A stretch of 64,000 nucleotides of DNA from Dama dama (GCF_033118175.1 NC_083699.1:33308501-33372500); one strand, 5' to 3'; positions 35,626-46,130 are shown, counted from the first letter of the stretch. The notes: generated from the letters alone by a model not told the origin. Made by a program: numbers and translations.

Positions 35626-35895
35626 TAATACAGCAGTTAAGGGCATAAACTTTAGAAGCAGAAAGACTGACTTTAAAGTCTAACTTGATCCTTCATTTTG
35701 TTATATGGTTTTAATTAACATCTCTGAGCTCTAGTTTTCTGTTTTTTTAAATGAAAAATAATAATTGGCACCTCTAAAAAAAAATAATAATTGGCACCTC
35801 TAAGGGCTAATGAGAGGATTGAATGAAGCAATATACATAAAGATGCTGAGTATAGTGTCTGGCATGTAATGAGTGCTCGGCCATTATTAATAAGC
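35626..35895 (+). repeat. MIR SINE with an internal tandem duplication
   Basis: Plus-strand MIR: 'ACAGCAGTTAAGGGCATAAA', 'AACATCTCTGAGCTCTAG', 'GGGCTAATGAGAGGATTGAATG', 'GTGTCTGGCATGTAATGAGTG'. The stretch AATAATAATTGGCACCTCTA is present twice in direct succession at about 35757-35803. Confidence 0.85.
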
Positions 35896-36463
35896 TCAAG
35901 AAGAGTATTACTGTTAGAATCAATATTTTGAATATGAAACTCAATTATTTGAAATCATCATGGGCGTTTTGTACTTTTTAAAAACTGCTCAGTCTGATTC
36001 ATTGTCAGAAGATAGAATCAATTCACCAGATCATTATTAACATTTTTAAAACTGTAAAACAAAGTAGTAAGGAATAGACTAGAGTACTTTGTATTAAGAA
36101 GGATTTATTTAAATGTTAAGAAGCTTTGGCCTAAGTGTTCATGGGAGGGAAGCACACTATTAGAAGGTAGTTGTGTTTTTCTCCTTTAATAGTTATGGAA
36201 AAGTAGATTAAAGTTGATACAAATAATTGCACGTGTTTCTCAAATTCTTTGCTACAATACTAAACTACAATGAAAGTCTAAGATCAAGTCCATGTTTACA
36301 ACAAGCTAACTTCTAGTTTTCAGAAGTACCAAAGTCCAAAAAGGAACTTTTTGGAATCCTTAGCATCCTAGCTCATCTTTTATACCTAAGAATAAAACTC
36401 TTAAGTATTAGAAACAAGTTTAGTCTCTAAAACTGTCTTTGATGAAATTTCGTATTTTAAAAG
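35896..36463. other. AT-rich intergenic DNA, nothing assigned
   Basis: No gene or named repeat seen. Confidence 0.4.
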
Positions 36464-36838
36464 AATTTGGGAATTCTGTGGCAGCCTAGTGTTAAAAGTG
36501 AAACTGAAGTCACTCACTCGGGTCCTACTCTTTGGCACCTCATGGACTGTAGCCTACCAGGCTTCTCCGTCCATGGGATTTTCCAGACAAGAATACTGGA
36601 GTGGGTTGCCATTTCCTTCTCCAAGAGATCTTCCCGACCCAGAGATTGAACTCAGGTCTCTCGCATTGTAGGCAGACGCTTTACCATCTGAGCCACTAGG
36701 GAAGTCCTAGTGTTAAAGACTGTGCTTTCACTGCCAGAGGCACGAGTTCAATCCCTGGTTGTGGAAACTAAGATCCCAGAGACCATGCAATGCCTCCAAA
36801 GACACTTCTTTTAATAAAAAAGAAAGAAAGAAAGAAAG
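36464..36838 (+). mobile_element. CHR-type SINE split by a Bov-tA, ending in (GAAA)n
   Basis: The left end 'GGGAATTCTGTGGCAGCCTAGTGTTAAA' and the right part 'GACTGTGCTTTCACTGCCAG...TTCAATCCCTGG...AACTAAGATCCCAGAG' form one CHR SINE when the insert at 36497-36705 and one target copy are removed. The tail has become a (GAAA)n microsatellite at about 36813-36838, which directly adjoins a BovB 3' end. Confidence 0.88.
36497..36705 (-). mobile_element. Bov-tA SINE inserted into the CHR SINE
   Basis: Minus-strand Bov-tA with a perfect 12-bp target duplication CCTAGTGTTAAA at 36485-36496 and 36706-36717. The nested arrangement dates CHR before Bov-tA at this locus. Confidence 0.95.
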
Positions 36839-37240
36839 CTGTGTGCCAAAGAATTGATGTTTTTGGACTGTGGTGTTGGAGAAGACTCTTCAGAGTCCGT
36901 TGGACTGCAAGGAGATCAAACCAGTCAATCCTAAAGGAAATAACCCTAAATACTCATCAGAAGGACTGATGCTGAAGCTGAGACTTCAATACTTTGGCCA
37001 CATGATACGAAGAACTGACTGATTGAAAAAGACCCTGATTCTGGGAAAGACTGAAGGCAGGAGGAGAAGTGGACGACAGAGGATGAGATGGTTGGATGGC
37101 ATCACCAACTCAATGGACATGAGTTTGAACAAGCTCTGGGAGTTGGAGATGGACAGGGAAGCCTGGCGTGCTGCAGCCCATGGGGTCGGAAAGAGTTGGA
37201 TACGACTGAGCAACTGAACTGAACTGAACTGAAATAAATA
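36839..37240 (+). mobile_element. BovB LINE 3' end
   Basis: Begins at 'GCTGTGTGCCAAAGAATTGATG' and ends 'CTGAACTGAACTGAACTGAAA'. The plus frame 37023-37217 is the BovB C-terminal tail (RQRMRWLDGITNSMDMSLNK). Severely 5'-truncated. Confidence 0.92.
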
Positions 37241-37639
37241 AAATTATAAGATATATTTTTACCACCCAGACCTCAATTTTTAAATGCAATTCCCTAATAA
37301 AAGGAGCCAGGGTTCCTTGGAGAAGTAGCTGACTCCACCACCACTGGAAAGAATAAAGTGAACCTAGAACAACTTGTGCAAGAAAGTACATTTTGCTCAA
37401 ACAATGATGGGCCACACTAAAAGAACTCACAAGCCAACCTGAAGAGGTTGTCATTGGCTAAATCTGGGGACAAACGGTGAATAAAAAAAAAAAAAAATTG
37501 GAAAAATATTGTTATTCTTAGACTAGGCTATAGAAAAATATAAAATCAATGCAGAACATCATATAGTAATACATTTTTATGACACTGTGTGCTCTCCAGC
37601 CTGAGCTTCTAGTCTTGTGCAAGCTACATCTTTGTTTAT
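37241..37639. other. Intergenic DNA, nothing assigned
   Basis: An A-rich run lies at about 37482-37496. No gene seen. Confidence 0.4.
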
Positions 37640-37905
37640 TCTACCTTTAATAGGTTCCCATTGTCCTTCATATAAAATTTAAAGCCCTTGGTTGTTTGCT
37701 TGGGATCTCTAGCAAAGTTCATGTCTTGCCACATGTCCCTGTACTCTGTGCTCCAGTCATTCTGCCCTTGGGGCCTTCACACAATCTTTTTTTCTCTGAC
37801 TAGTATATTGTCCCCTTTACTACTGTCCTCTTTCTACCTGATTAAATCTGGAATCAACTTTTTTGGGTTTCAGCACAGCAGCACTGCCTCAGAGAGGTGA
37901 ACTGA
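37640..37905 (-). repeat. L2-like ancient repeat
   Basis: 'AAAGCCCTTGGTTG', 'CTCTGTGCTCCAGTCATTCTGCC', 'GGGCCTTCACAC' and 'CTGCCTCAGAGAGGTGAACTGAC' follow the order of an old mammalian L2 3' segment read in reverse. The plus frame here is chance. Confidence 0.6.
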
Positions 37906-37984
37906 CATCACAACAGAATCGGGCCTGCATGGAGAGTTTTCTTGCCTTCTGGTCCTATACGCTTTCACAGTTTACTTACAGTAC

Positions 37985-38205
37985 GTAAAGCGAAAGTTAA
38001 AGTCACTTGTTTGTCCGACTCCTTGCGACCCCATGAACTGTAGCCTGTCAGGCTCCTCTGTCCGTGGAATTCTCTAGGCCAGAATACTGGAGTGGGTAGC
38101 CAGTTCCCTTCTCCAGAGGATCTTCCCAACCCAGGAATAGAACCCAGGTCTCCCACACTGCAGGCAAACTCTTTACCATCTGAGCCACCAGGGAATGAAT
38201 CTAAC
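37985..38205 (-). mobile_element. Bov-tA SINE, minus strand
   Basis: 'AAAGTCACTTGTTTGTCCGACTC' at the left; reversed B box 'GGAATAGAACCCAGG' and head 'CTGAGCCACCAGGGAATG' at the right. Confidence 0.92.
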
Positions 38206-38257
38206 TCCAATCAAATGCAGAGAAAAAAGCAACATTCCAATCACCCTAACAAATTAA

Positions 38258-38400
38258 ACTTTTTTCATTTGTTTAAGCTCATTTTATTCTTATTTGTGCA
38301 TGTTTTACATAGTTGTAATCACTGTGCAGATCGACTTTTACATCCTACTTTAGTTTTTATTCATATATTGTTAAGCATTTTCCATGTTGTTACATAGATC
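38258..38400 (+). mobile_element. Old L1 3'-UTR-like fragment
   Basis: 'CATGTTTTACATAGTTGTAATCAC', 'TTTACATCCTACTTTAG', 'TTAAGCATTTTCCATGTTGTTACATAG' resembles the 3' UTR of old mammalian L1. Diverged, tentative. Confidence 0.5.
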
Positions 38401-38424
38401 AGGAATTTATTTCCTGTCTCATGG

Positions 38425-38637
38425 CCTGTGTATGCGCATGCTCAGTCGTGTCCGACTCTGCAACCCTATGGACTGTAGCCCGCCAGGCTCCTCTGTCCTC
38501 GGGATTTCCTTGGGACAAGAATACCAGAGTGGGTTGCCATTTCCTTCTCCAGGGGATCTTCCCAGATCCAGGGATCAAACCTGTGTCTCCAGCATTGCAG
38601 GTGGATTCTTTACTGCTTCAGCCACCGGGCAAGCCCT
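38425..38637 (-). mobile_element. Bov-tA SINE, minus strand
   Basis: From 'GCATGCTCAGTCGTGTCCGACTC' to the reversed head 'CAGCCACCGGGCAAGCCC'. Confidence 0.92.
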
Positions 38638-38807
38638 GTCCTATCCGATGCATTCATTCATATTTAGAGCCCACCCACAATATTTTGAATGCTAAGCCTG
38701 CTAACGTGCACAAGCAGAAATCAATCATTGCTGCAGGGGAATCTATGTCTAGTTTATATTAGTCAGACACTTTGTTTCCTATTTTATTGATATTATTATT
38801 AAATACT

Positions 38808-38999
38808 TCCTGCTGCTTAGTCTCTCAGTTGTGTCTGATACTTTGCGACCCCATGGACTGTAACCCACCAGGCTCCTCTGTCCATGGGATATTTTTGGAA
38901 GAATACTGGAGAGGGTTGCCATTTTCCTCCTCCAGGGGATTTTCCTGACCCAGGGGTCGAACCCTCGTCTCCTGTGTCTCCTGCATTGCATTGCTTAGT
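38808..38999 (-). mobile_element. Bov-tA SINE, minus strand, head end truncated
   Basis: From 'CTTAGTCTCTCAGTTGTG' through the reversed B box 'GGTCGAACCC' to 'CTCCTGCATTGCATTGC'. The reversed A-box head is missing. Confidence 0.88.
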
Positions 39000-39181
39000 C
39001 TATGTTAATAGGATAATATATTCTCCTGTGGTCTGTAGCCTCTTTTCCCAAATAGTCCCATTGATAAATTGCATTTATTCTTATTCTAATTTCTCTTAAA
39101 AACTTTACCTAGGAAATCTCATCAGCTTCCCTTAAATGCTAAATATTCACTGGAGTCTCCTGAAACTTAATCTCTATTGTA

Positions 39182-39390
39182 AGTGAAAGTGAAAGTAAGT
39201 CGCTCAGTCCTGTCCAACTCGTTGCGACCCTATGGACTGTAGCCTACCAGGCTCCTCAGTCCATGGGATTTTCCAGGCAAAATACTGGAGTGGGTTGCCA
39301 TTTCCTTCTCCAGGGGATCTTCCCGACCCAGGGATCAGACCTGGGTCTCCCGCATTGTAGGCAGACGCTTTACCATCTGAGCCACCATGG
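39182..39390 (-). mobile_element. Bov-tA SINE, minus strand
   Basis: Starts with (GTGAAA)-like repeats and ends 'CATCTGAGCCACCATGG'. Target duplication AATCTCTATTGTA / AATCTCTACTGTA at 39169-39181 and 39391-39403, 13 bp with one mismatch. Confidence 0.93.
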
Positions 39391-39403
39391 AATCTCTACT
39401 GTA

Positions 39404-40093
39404 GACTTCTACTAGAATCTTCACTGAATGTTTTGAAGACCCCTCCAAAGCAATTATTTCTCCAACAGAACTTCTTATCTCCCTCCACAGATCTTCCCTT
39501 ATATTTTAAATTAATGGTATAATTATGTACCCAATTATCTAAGTAAATTTATCCTTGAGTTTCTGCTCATTGCTCAACATCTCTAGCAACTAGTTTCCAT
39601 TTCTTCAACATTTTAAATGTCTCAGTTCTATCTCTTTTTCTCCACTTTCATTGCTTTAGTTCAGGCTCTACTTATCTCTCCTCTATGCTTGCAATAGACT
39701 GGCTTCTGCCTTTCTACTGTGATTTTTAAATCTTCCTCTTTACTGATAAAAATTCTCTTTCTAAAACCCAAACGTGATCAAGTGATGTCCCTACTTCTAA
39801 ACTTGCAATGGTTTGTTGATTATCTGACACCATCACAATAATTTGTTGAATACCTGGTATATATTAAACCTAGCACTGGGCATATACTATCAATAATTGT
39901 TTAAACCATAAAAAAATAAAAGTGACAGCAGTCAGTACTGTTTACTATGTGCTTGGTTTTCTTCCACATGAATGAATGGATAAACGAATAAATGAATAAA
40001 TGAGAGAAATAGTCTGGAGAGTTTGGCTTGTAAAAGCTGTGCTTCACAGATTCTGAGAGTCACTGCTAGGTTCTGCTCTCTTTACTTTGTAGT
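39404..40093. other. Intergenic DNA with a possible L2-like old repeat
   Basis: 'AATTTGTTGAATACCTGGTATATATTAAACC' at about 39841-39870 looks like the reverse of an L2 3' end, and the region before it (39640-39840) may belong to the same old repeat. No gene. Confidence 0.4.
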
Positions 40094-40103
40094 AGGCAGA
40101 ATT

Positions 40104-40319
40104 AGGAGCTTCCCAGGTGGTGCTAGTGGTAAAGAATCCGTTTGCCAATGCAGGAGATGCAACAGACGTGGGTTCAATCTCTGGGGTGGGAAGATGCCTT
40201 GGGGAAGGAAATGGCAACCCACTTCAATATTCTTGCCAGGGAAATCCCAAGGATAGAGGAGCCTGGCAGGCCACGGTCTGTAGGGTCAAAAAAGAGTCAG
40301 ATATGACTGAGCACGCACA

Positions 40320-40357
<38 letters not shown>
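40104..40357 (+). mobile_element. Bov-tA SINE with (AC)n tail
   Basis: Plus-strand copy with head GCTTCCCAGGTGGTGCTAG and tail TGACTGAGCACGCAC running into an (AC)n array. Target duplication AGGCAGAATT at 40094-40103 and 40358-40367 lies outside the (AC)n, so the microsatellite grew from the element's own 3' tail. Confidence 0.93.
40315..40356. repeat. (AC)n microsatellite
   Basis: About 20 AC units with one interruption (ACACC) near the start, a likely length-polymorphic marker. Confidence 0.95.
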
Positions 40358-40359
<2 letters not shown>

Positions 40360-40364
40360 GCAGA

Positions 40365-40605
40365 ATTCTAAGATGGCCTTCATAATTCTTGTTCCCTGGT
40401 TGTCCATGTTTTTGTGTGGGTTGAACCAATAACTTGCTGCTAACCAATAGAATATGGCAAAGGTAAAGTTTTGAAGATGCACTTAAGGTTTTGAAGAAAT
40501 TGACCTCAAAATTAACAAAAAAAATACTATCCTGGGTGGGCCTAACATAATCAGGTGAGCCTTTTAAAAGGGAGTCTAAAGGTCAGAGACTATGATGGTT
40601 AATTT
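40365..40605 (+). repeat. Old LTR-like repeat (MaLR/MLT1-like)
   Basis: 'AACCAATAGAATATGGCAAAGG' and 'ATCCTGGGTGGGCCTAACATAATCAG' followed by 'CTTTTAAAAGGGAGTC' resemble the body of an old MaLR LTR. Tentative. Confidence 0.45.
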
Positions 40606-40689
40606 TATGTGTCAAGTTGGCTAAGCTACTGTGCCCAGTTGTTTAATCAAACACAAGTATAAATGTGACTGTGAAAGTATTTTAAAGAC

Positions 40690-40742
40690 GTGTTGCTGTT
40701 ATTCAGTCTCTAAATTTTGTCCCAGTCTTCGCAACCCCATGG
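40690..40742 (-). mobile_element. Short BovB-tail-like remnant
   Basis: 'GTTGCTGTTATTCAGTCTC' and 'CTTCGCAACCCCATGG' match the reversed 3' end of BovB/Bov-A. It served as the landing site for the Bov-tA that follows. Confidence 0.6.
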
Positions 40743-40954
40743 GCTTCCCTGGTGGCTCAGATGGTAAAGCGTCTGCCTACAATGCGGGAGACCCAGGTTC
40801 AATCCCTGGGTCGGGAAGATCTCCTAGAGAAGGAAATGGCAACCCACTCCAGTATTCTTGCCTAGAAAATCCCAGGGATGGAGGAACCTGGTAGGCTATG
40901 GTCCATGGGGTCGCAAAGAGTTGGACATGACTGAGCAACTTCACTTTCACTTTT
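40743..40954 (+). mobile_element. Bov-tA SINE, young-looking
   Basis: Near-consensus plus-strand copy with head GCTTCCCTGGTGGCTCAG and B-box-like GGTTCAATCCC. Perfect 12-bp duplication GCAACCCCATGG at 40731-40742 and 40955-40966. The target itself is BovB-tail sequence, so SINE landed in older relative. Confidence 0.95.
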
Positions 40955-41239
40955 GCAACCCCATGGACCTGATTTATTCATTTAAAGATATGATTGACAT
41001 TTAAATGCTGACAGATTTTGAGTAAAACAGGTTACTCTCTCAGATGTTTTTTCTAACACCAACAATTCTCCAATTCTAAGTGAACCGAGACTGCATGCCC
41101 TGCAAATTTAACTCAATTCTGATACTACTTGGAGATAGCATCAGATTCCATAGGTTAAAGACTCAGTCCCACAAGTCTGCCCTCACTTCAGATGACAGTC
41201 TCCAAGTCCAGGTTGTCAGTTGTGTTTCAGATCAGCCTG

Positions 41240-42715
41240 TAAGTTGGAGAATCCAACAACCTCTTCCTCAAGTGTGATTAATTCACTAGAGCAGCTCACA
41301 GAAACATTTACTTATGTTTACCAGTTTGCGAAACCTATATTCAGGTCAAGAAGCAACAGTTAGAACCAGACATGGAGCAACAAACTGGTTCAAAATTGGG
41401 AAAGGTGTACATCAAGGCTGTATATTGTCACCCTGCTTATTTAACTTATGTGCAGAGTACATCATGTGAGATGCCAGACTGGATGAAGCACCAGCTGGAA
41501 TCAAGATTGTCTGGAGAAATATCAATAACCTCAGATATGCAGATGACACCACCCTAATGGCAGAAAATGAAGAGGAACTAAAGAGCCTCTTGATGAAGGT
41601 CAAAGAAAAGAGTGAAAAAGCTGGCTTAAAACTCAGCATTCAAAAAACAAAGATCATGGCATCTGGTCCCATCACTTCATGGCAAATAGCTGGGGAAACA
41701 ATGGAAACAGTGAGAGACTTTATTTATTTATTTGAGAGACTTTATTTTCTTGGGCTCCAAAATCACTGCAGATGGTGACTGCAGCCACGAAATTAGAAGA
41801 TGCTTGTTCCTTGAAAGAAAAGCTATGACCAACCTAGACAGTATATTAGAAAGCAGAGATGTTACATTGCTGACAAAGGTCTGTCTAGTCAAAGCTATGG
41901 TTTTTCCAGTAGTCATGTATGGATGTGAGAGTTGAACTATTAAGAAGGCTGAGCACGGAAGAATTGATGCTTTTGAACTGTGGTGTCAGAGAAGACTCTT
42001 GAGAGTCCCTTGGACTACAAGGAGATCCAACCAGTCAATTCTAAAGGAACTCAATCCTGAATATTCATTGGAAGGACTGATGCTAAAGCCAGAGCTCCGA
42101 TACTTCGGCCACCAGATGCAAAAAGCTGACTCATCAGAAAAGACCCTGACTCTGGGAAAGACTGAAGGCAGGAGGAAGAGGGGTTGACAAAGGACGAGAT
42201 GGTTGGATGGCATCACCGACTCAATGGACATGAGTCTGAGCAAGCACTGGGAGATGGTGAAGGACAGGGAGGGAAGCCTGGCGTGCTGCAGTCCATGGTG
42301 TTGCAAACAGTCAGACATGACAGCGACTGAACTACAACCAGTTTCTTATAAAGGATATTACAGATGAATAGCCAACTGAAGAGGTAAAAAGTTCTTAGGG
42401 AACTAAGATGCTCCACCCTTCCAGCAGGTGGGATGTGTTCACCAACCAGGATAATCATCAAATGTCCTTGTTCAAGAGTTTTTAAACAGCTTTAATTTCC
42501 AGCCTCCCTGTCTGTCCTTTCTCCTTCCCAGAGTTTGAGCTGGGGCTGAAAACCTAACCCTCTGTTATTGTTCTTTGGTCTTTCTGGCAACTAGCCCTAT
42601 CCTGAGGCTATCTAGGAGCCCACTTAATCACCAGCTTAATCACCTCATTAGCATATACTCTGGTGTTGTCTTCTTTTGAATAACAAAAGACATTCTCCCA
42701 CCCCTCAAGCTGGAA
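41240..42715 (-). repeat. Old LTR-like DNA split by BovB
   Basis: The left flank ('CACTAGAGCAGCTCACAGAAAC...TTACTTATGTTTACCAGTTT') and right flank ('ATAAAGGATATTACAGATGAATAG', 'GGATGTGTTCACCAACCAGG', 'CTTGGTCTTTCTGGC'-like text, 'AACTAGCCCTATCCTGAGGC', 'CTCATTAGCATA', 'AATAACAAAAGACATTCTC') read as one old LTR in reverse. I cannot name the family; the copy is degenerate. Confidence 0.5.
41328..42337 (+). mobile_element. BovB LINE, 5'-truncated 1.0-kb copy with RT remnants
   Basis: Starts within the RT domain ('TATTCAGGTCAAGAAGCAAC') and runs to 'CAGCGACTGAACTAC'. Remnants include the text for LRYADDTTLM in the region 41530-41560 and VKAMVFPVVMYGCES (41875-41935). A frameshift and a small tandem duplication around 41711-41750 (GAGAGACTTTATTT twice) break the frame. 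Target duplication ACCAGTTT at 41320-41327 and 42338-42345 places it inside the old LTR-like DNA. Confidence 0.93.
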
Positions 42716-44154
42716 GTCTAGACAGGAGTTGACGTGGTAGTCTTGAGTCAGAGGGCAGTCTGAATACAGAATTCCTTCCTTTTGGGGAACCCTCAGTCTT
42801 TTAAGGCCTCAAGTGATGGAGAAGATCTACGCACAGGAGGGAAGGTGTGGTAGAACACATATTCTGATGGAGAAAATGTGCTTCTTTAAAACTCTAAATC
42901 TGTGGTAATTTGTTTTGTGTGAAGCAAGAGAAAAATAATACAAATTTGAAATATCTTACCATACCCAAGTAAGGATCTTGGCGATTAATATTTTGATCAT
43001 TTTTTTTGTGGGGGAGGATGTTACTTTATTTTAAAAATAACAATTTTAAAAAATCATAAAGGGTAGTATATGCACATGAAAGAAAAACATAAGAAACCAA
43101 TTCTCCCCCCTCCCACAAACATACTATTCTGCAGCTTATTTCTCTTAACAATATACGTAAAAGAGCTTTCTATCTTTGCAAATATAGATGTACTCTTTTC
43201 TTCAAAACTTCCCAAGCATTCTTGGTTCATAGCATTCTCAGTAACTCAGTACTCACTACACTGCCTAAATAAATACCTAATGATTTTGTTATTAAGTAGT
43301 AAGATGTCAAAACTTAGAAAGCATTTATGTCATAACAATTCAATACATCGGTGGAAAATAAAGTGCAAACTAGTAGAAAAAATACTTTAATCTCACTCTT
43401 GAATAATCCAATTTCTTGTTAATGGGATATGCATCCACACTGGTCACTACACACCTCTCCTGGAATCACAGTGGAAATTGCCACCCTCATTTCCTGTTCT
43501 ATGTTGATTTTTGCTTTATTGTTACAGGAATTGCTAAAAACTCATGTTTGAAAGATACAGAATCACCAAATGGAATGTAGCATGACCTAATATTGAAATT
43601 GAACTACCTTGAGATAGCAGTGTGCACATGTTAAACATGTACTATATTTACCCAAAAATGTAATGTATCTTCAGGCACTTCTGTGAATTCACTGTCATAT
43701 CCTGGTGTCTGTTCCTGCACAATTTGGGAACTGTAACTCTATCCCATTCCTTTTAATGGGCACATATTAATCAATTTTATAGATTAATTTGTTTTAATTA
43801 CTACTCTGTAAGGGTAAGCATAGGTTTTGCTGGCTTTTATTTCTTTTTCCTCTTTCATTTATTTTTTTCTTAATTGTTTTTGTGTGTTGCTTCCACCTGT
43901 GAAAATTCCTCACGAAAAATCTTGCAACCTTATTGAGTATATCTGTAGGATAAATTCTTACAAACTGAACTGCTGGCTTAAATGGTATTATTAATTTAAA
44001 TGTTCATACTATTAAAAAGTATGTCTCCGAAGAGGTTTCATCAATTTACATATTTGTGTATCAACATGGCCATTTTCCAAATTGCTTCTAACACTAATTA
44101 TCATTCAGAGAGAGGGAAAGTGGTATCTAAATGATGTTTTTTAAAGTTATTTAA
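42716..44154. other. Intergenic DNA with old repeat remnants
   Basis: The part up to about 42830 looks like the reverse of the repeat at 40606-41030. About 43940-44100 resembles an old L1 3' UTR ('AATTTACATATTTGTGTATCAACATGG'). No gene. Confidence 0.4.
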
Positions 44155-44250
44155 AAAATTTTTTTATATTTCTTTTCTCCTTGGCCACCCACAGAGCTTG
44201 GATTTTAGTTTCGGGAGGAGGGATCAGACCGGGACCTCAGCAGTGAAATA
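44155..44250 (-). mobile_element. CHR-type SINE, partial, minus strand
   Basis: 'TTGGCCACCCACAGAGCTTGG' and 'GGGATCAGACCGGGACC' resemble the reversed 3' two-thirds of a CHR SINE. Tentative. Confidence 0.5.
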
Positions 44251-44405
44251 ATGTTTTAATATTTATTTCTTTGTTTATAGTTCTAGTTCTGAGCATTTTT
44301 ACTATGTTCTTATTTATATTTAGTTTTATGTCAATTAAAAGTTGTTTTTTGTCCATTTTTCTTTGGGATTATTTGTATTTCCATATGACTTACAGGAGAT
44401 ATTGG

Positions 44406-44515
44406 GAATTCATTGGCTTTCTGTGGTTAAGACGCTGAGCTTTCATTGGTGAGGGCCCAGGTTCAATCTCTGGGCAGGGAACTAAGATCCCCCAAGAAAA
44501 GGGGGAAAAAAAAAT
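44406..44515 (+). mobile_element. CHR-type SINE
   Basis: 'GGGAATTCATTGGCTTTCTGTGG', 'GTTCAATCTCTGGGCAGGG' and 'AACTAAGATCCCCCAAG' with an A-rich tail. Confidence 0.85.
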
Positions 44516-44541
44516 ATTTAGTAAAGAGCTTAGTTGTTTTT

Positions 44542-44742
44542 AGGGCTTTCTTGGTGGTTCAGATGGTAAAGAAGCTACGTGTAGTGCAGGAGACCCAGGT
44601 TTGATCCTTGGGTGGGGAAGATACCCCTGGAGAAGGGAATGGATACCCACTCCATTATTCTTGCCTGTATAATTCCATGGACAGAGGAACCTGGTGAGCT
44701 ACAGTCCATGGGGTAGCAAAGAGTCGGGCACGACTAGGCAGC
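44542..44742 (+). mobile_element. Bov-tA SINE
   Basis: Plus-strand copy with head GGGCTTTCTTGGTGGTTCAG, B-box-like GGTTTGATCCTTGG, ending 'CGACTAGGCAGCTAACAG'. Confidence 0.92.
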
Positions 44743-45869
44743 TAACAGATTAACATCCTTAGTCATTTTTACTCCTGGCTGCCTTTAACTTTGCTTAAGG
44801 TAACTTTTTTTTCCTTTGAGAAGTTTTAAGTGTTTATGTATTCAAACTTACAATCTTTCCCCATTGGCTTCTGGGCATTTTGTAATGGCAGAAACAATTA
44901 AACAATAGTTTAAAGTTTATCCATGTTTATTTGTACTATTTTCATGATTCTTTTTGCACTTAGATCTTTATTTCAAATGGAATTAATTTTGAAGTAAGTA
45001 ATAAAGTAGGGATATGCATTTGTCAGATTAATTAATGCTAACTGCTATCTTAAATAATCCTAAAATCTTTGTGGCATAACATTAAATAAAGTTTTTTTTT
45101 TTTTTTGGCTCATATAGAGTCCAAACTAGGAAATAACAAACTTCATTTTGACTTCAAAAGGACAATCCATATTCAGAGTCCATGATCTTAACTCTTATTA
45201 ATTATTTTTCAGTGGTCTTGCAATATAGTTTTTTGCTTTAAGTTCAACTTCACATTAGATTAGGGCTTAGGGTGGAGTAAGGCTCTGTTTCTGACTTGCA
45301 AAATGAGACTGATACGGTTTCTTTCTTCCTTTATCTGGAATTGTTTATATCATATGGACTCTTCACAATATCAAGACAGCTAAACTCAACAGTTTGGTCT
45401 AACGTAATTTTTAAAATATTAATTCTTATACTCAATGTATGTTAGTATATTGTGATTTAAAAAAATCAAAGATGCCTATGGGAAAAAAGTTAAAACATTT
45501 TACATTATGATTCCTGAGTCTTTCATTAGCTGTTTATAAAATAGGGAACAATTTGTTCCAGAAACTGTTGGTTAAAATATTAATATTTTAGGCCCTCTAG
45601 ATTTCTATATCTCAAGGAAGAAAAACTCCTATAGTCTCAATTTAGTCAAGTTAAAATTATCTTCAAATGAACTACTTTGAGAAGATGTTAAATAATGATA
45701 GCATGTTTTCTTATCACATTTCACTGACAACTCAAACTAAATATAGTGCCACAAAGTTGATCAAAATCTTAAGTTCTTACTTAGTGTTACAGTAGCTGTG
45801 TATACAAAGTTTCATTATGTGTGTATCTAATTATATTTTTGAAGAACATTTTCCTATTTATATTTTTTA
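44743..45869. other. AT-rich intergenic DNA, nothing assigned
   Basis: A T-run lies at about 45091-45107. No gene or named repeat seen. Confidence 0.4.
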
Positions 45870-46130
45870 AAAGTTAGAAATAGTACCACTTTTCAATATA
45901 GAAAACTTGTAAAACGTAGAAAGCATGAAGAAAAATGATCATTTATAATGCAACTGCCTGAAAATACCACTGCTAACATTCTGGTAAACATCTATATATT
46001 TTTATGCAATATATGTATATATTTTCTGTACAAAATTGACTCCATATACAGTATTTGACAGTCTTCTTTTCATAGTTACATTGTAGACATTTACTCATAT
46101 CATTAATATTCCTCTAAGATTTTATCTCTA
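45870..46130 (+). mobile_element. Old L1 3'-UTR-like fragment
   Basis: 'GAAAATACCACTGCTAACATTCTGG', 'CTATATATTTTTATGC' and 'CATTTACTCATATCATTAATATTCC' follow the order of an old L1 3' UTR. Confidence 0.55.

Larger units (their letters stand above)
40606..41030 (+). repeat. Old interspersed repeat, split by a Bov-tA
   Basis: 'TGGTTAATTTTATGTGTCAAGTTGGC' and 'GCCCAGTTGTTTAATCAAACAC' on the left continue, past the SINE, as 'GATTGACATTTAAATGC...TTTTGAGTAAAACAGGTTAC'. This is a recognisable medium-reiterated mammalian repeat whose family name I cannot give with certainty. A related piece in the opposite orientation seems to lie at about 42708-42830. Confidence 0.5.
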
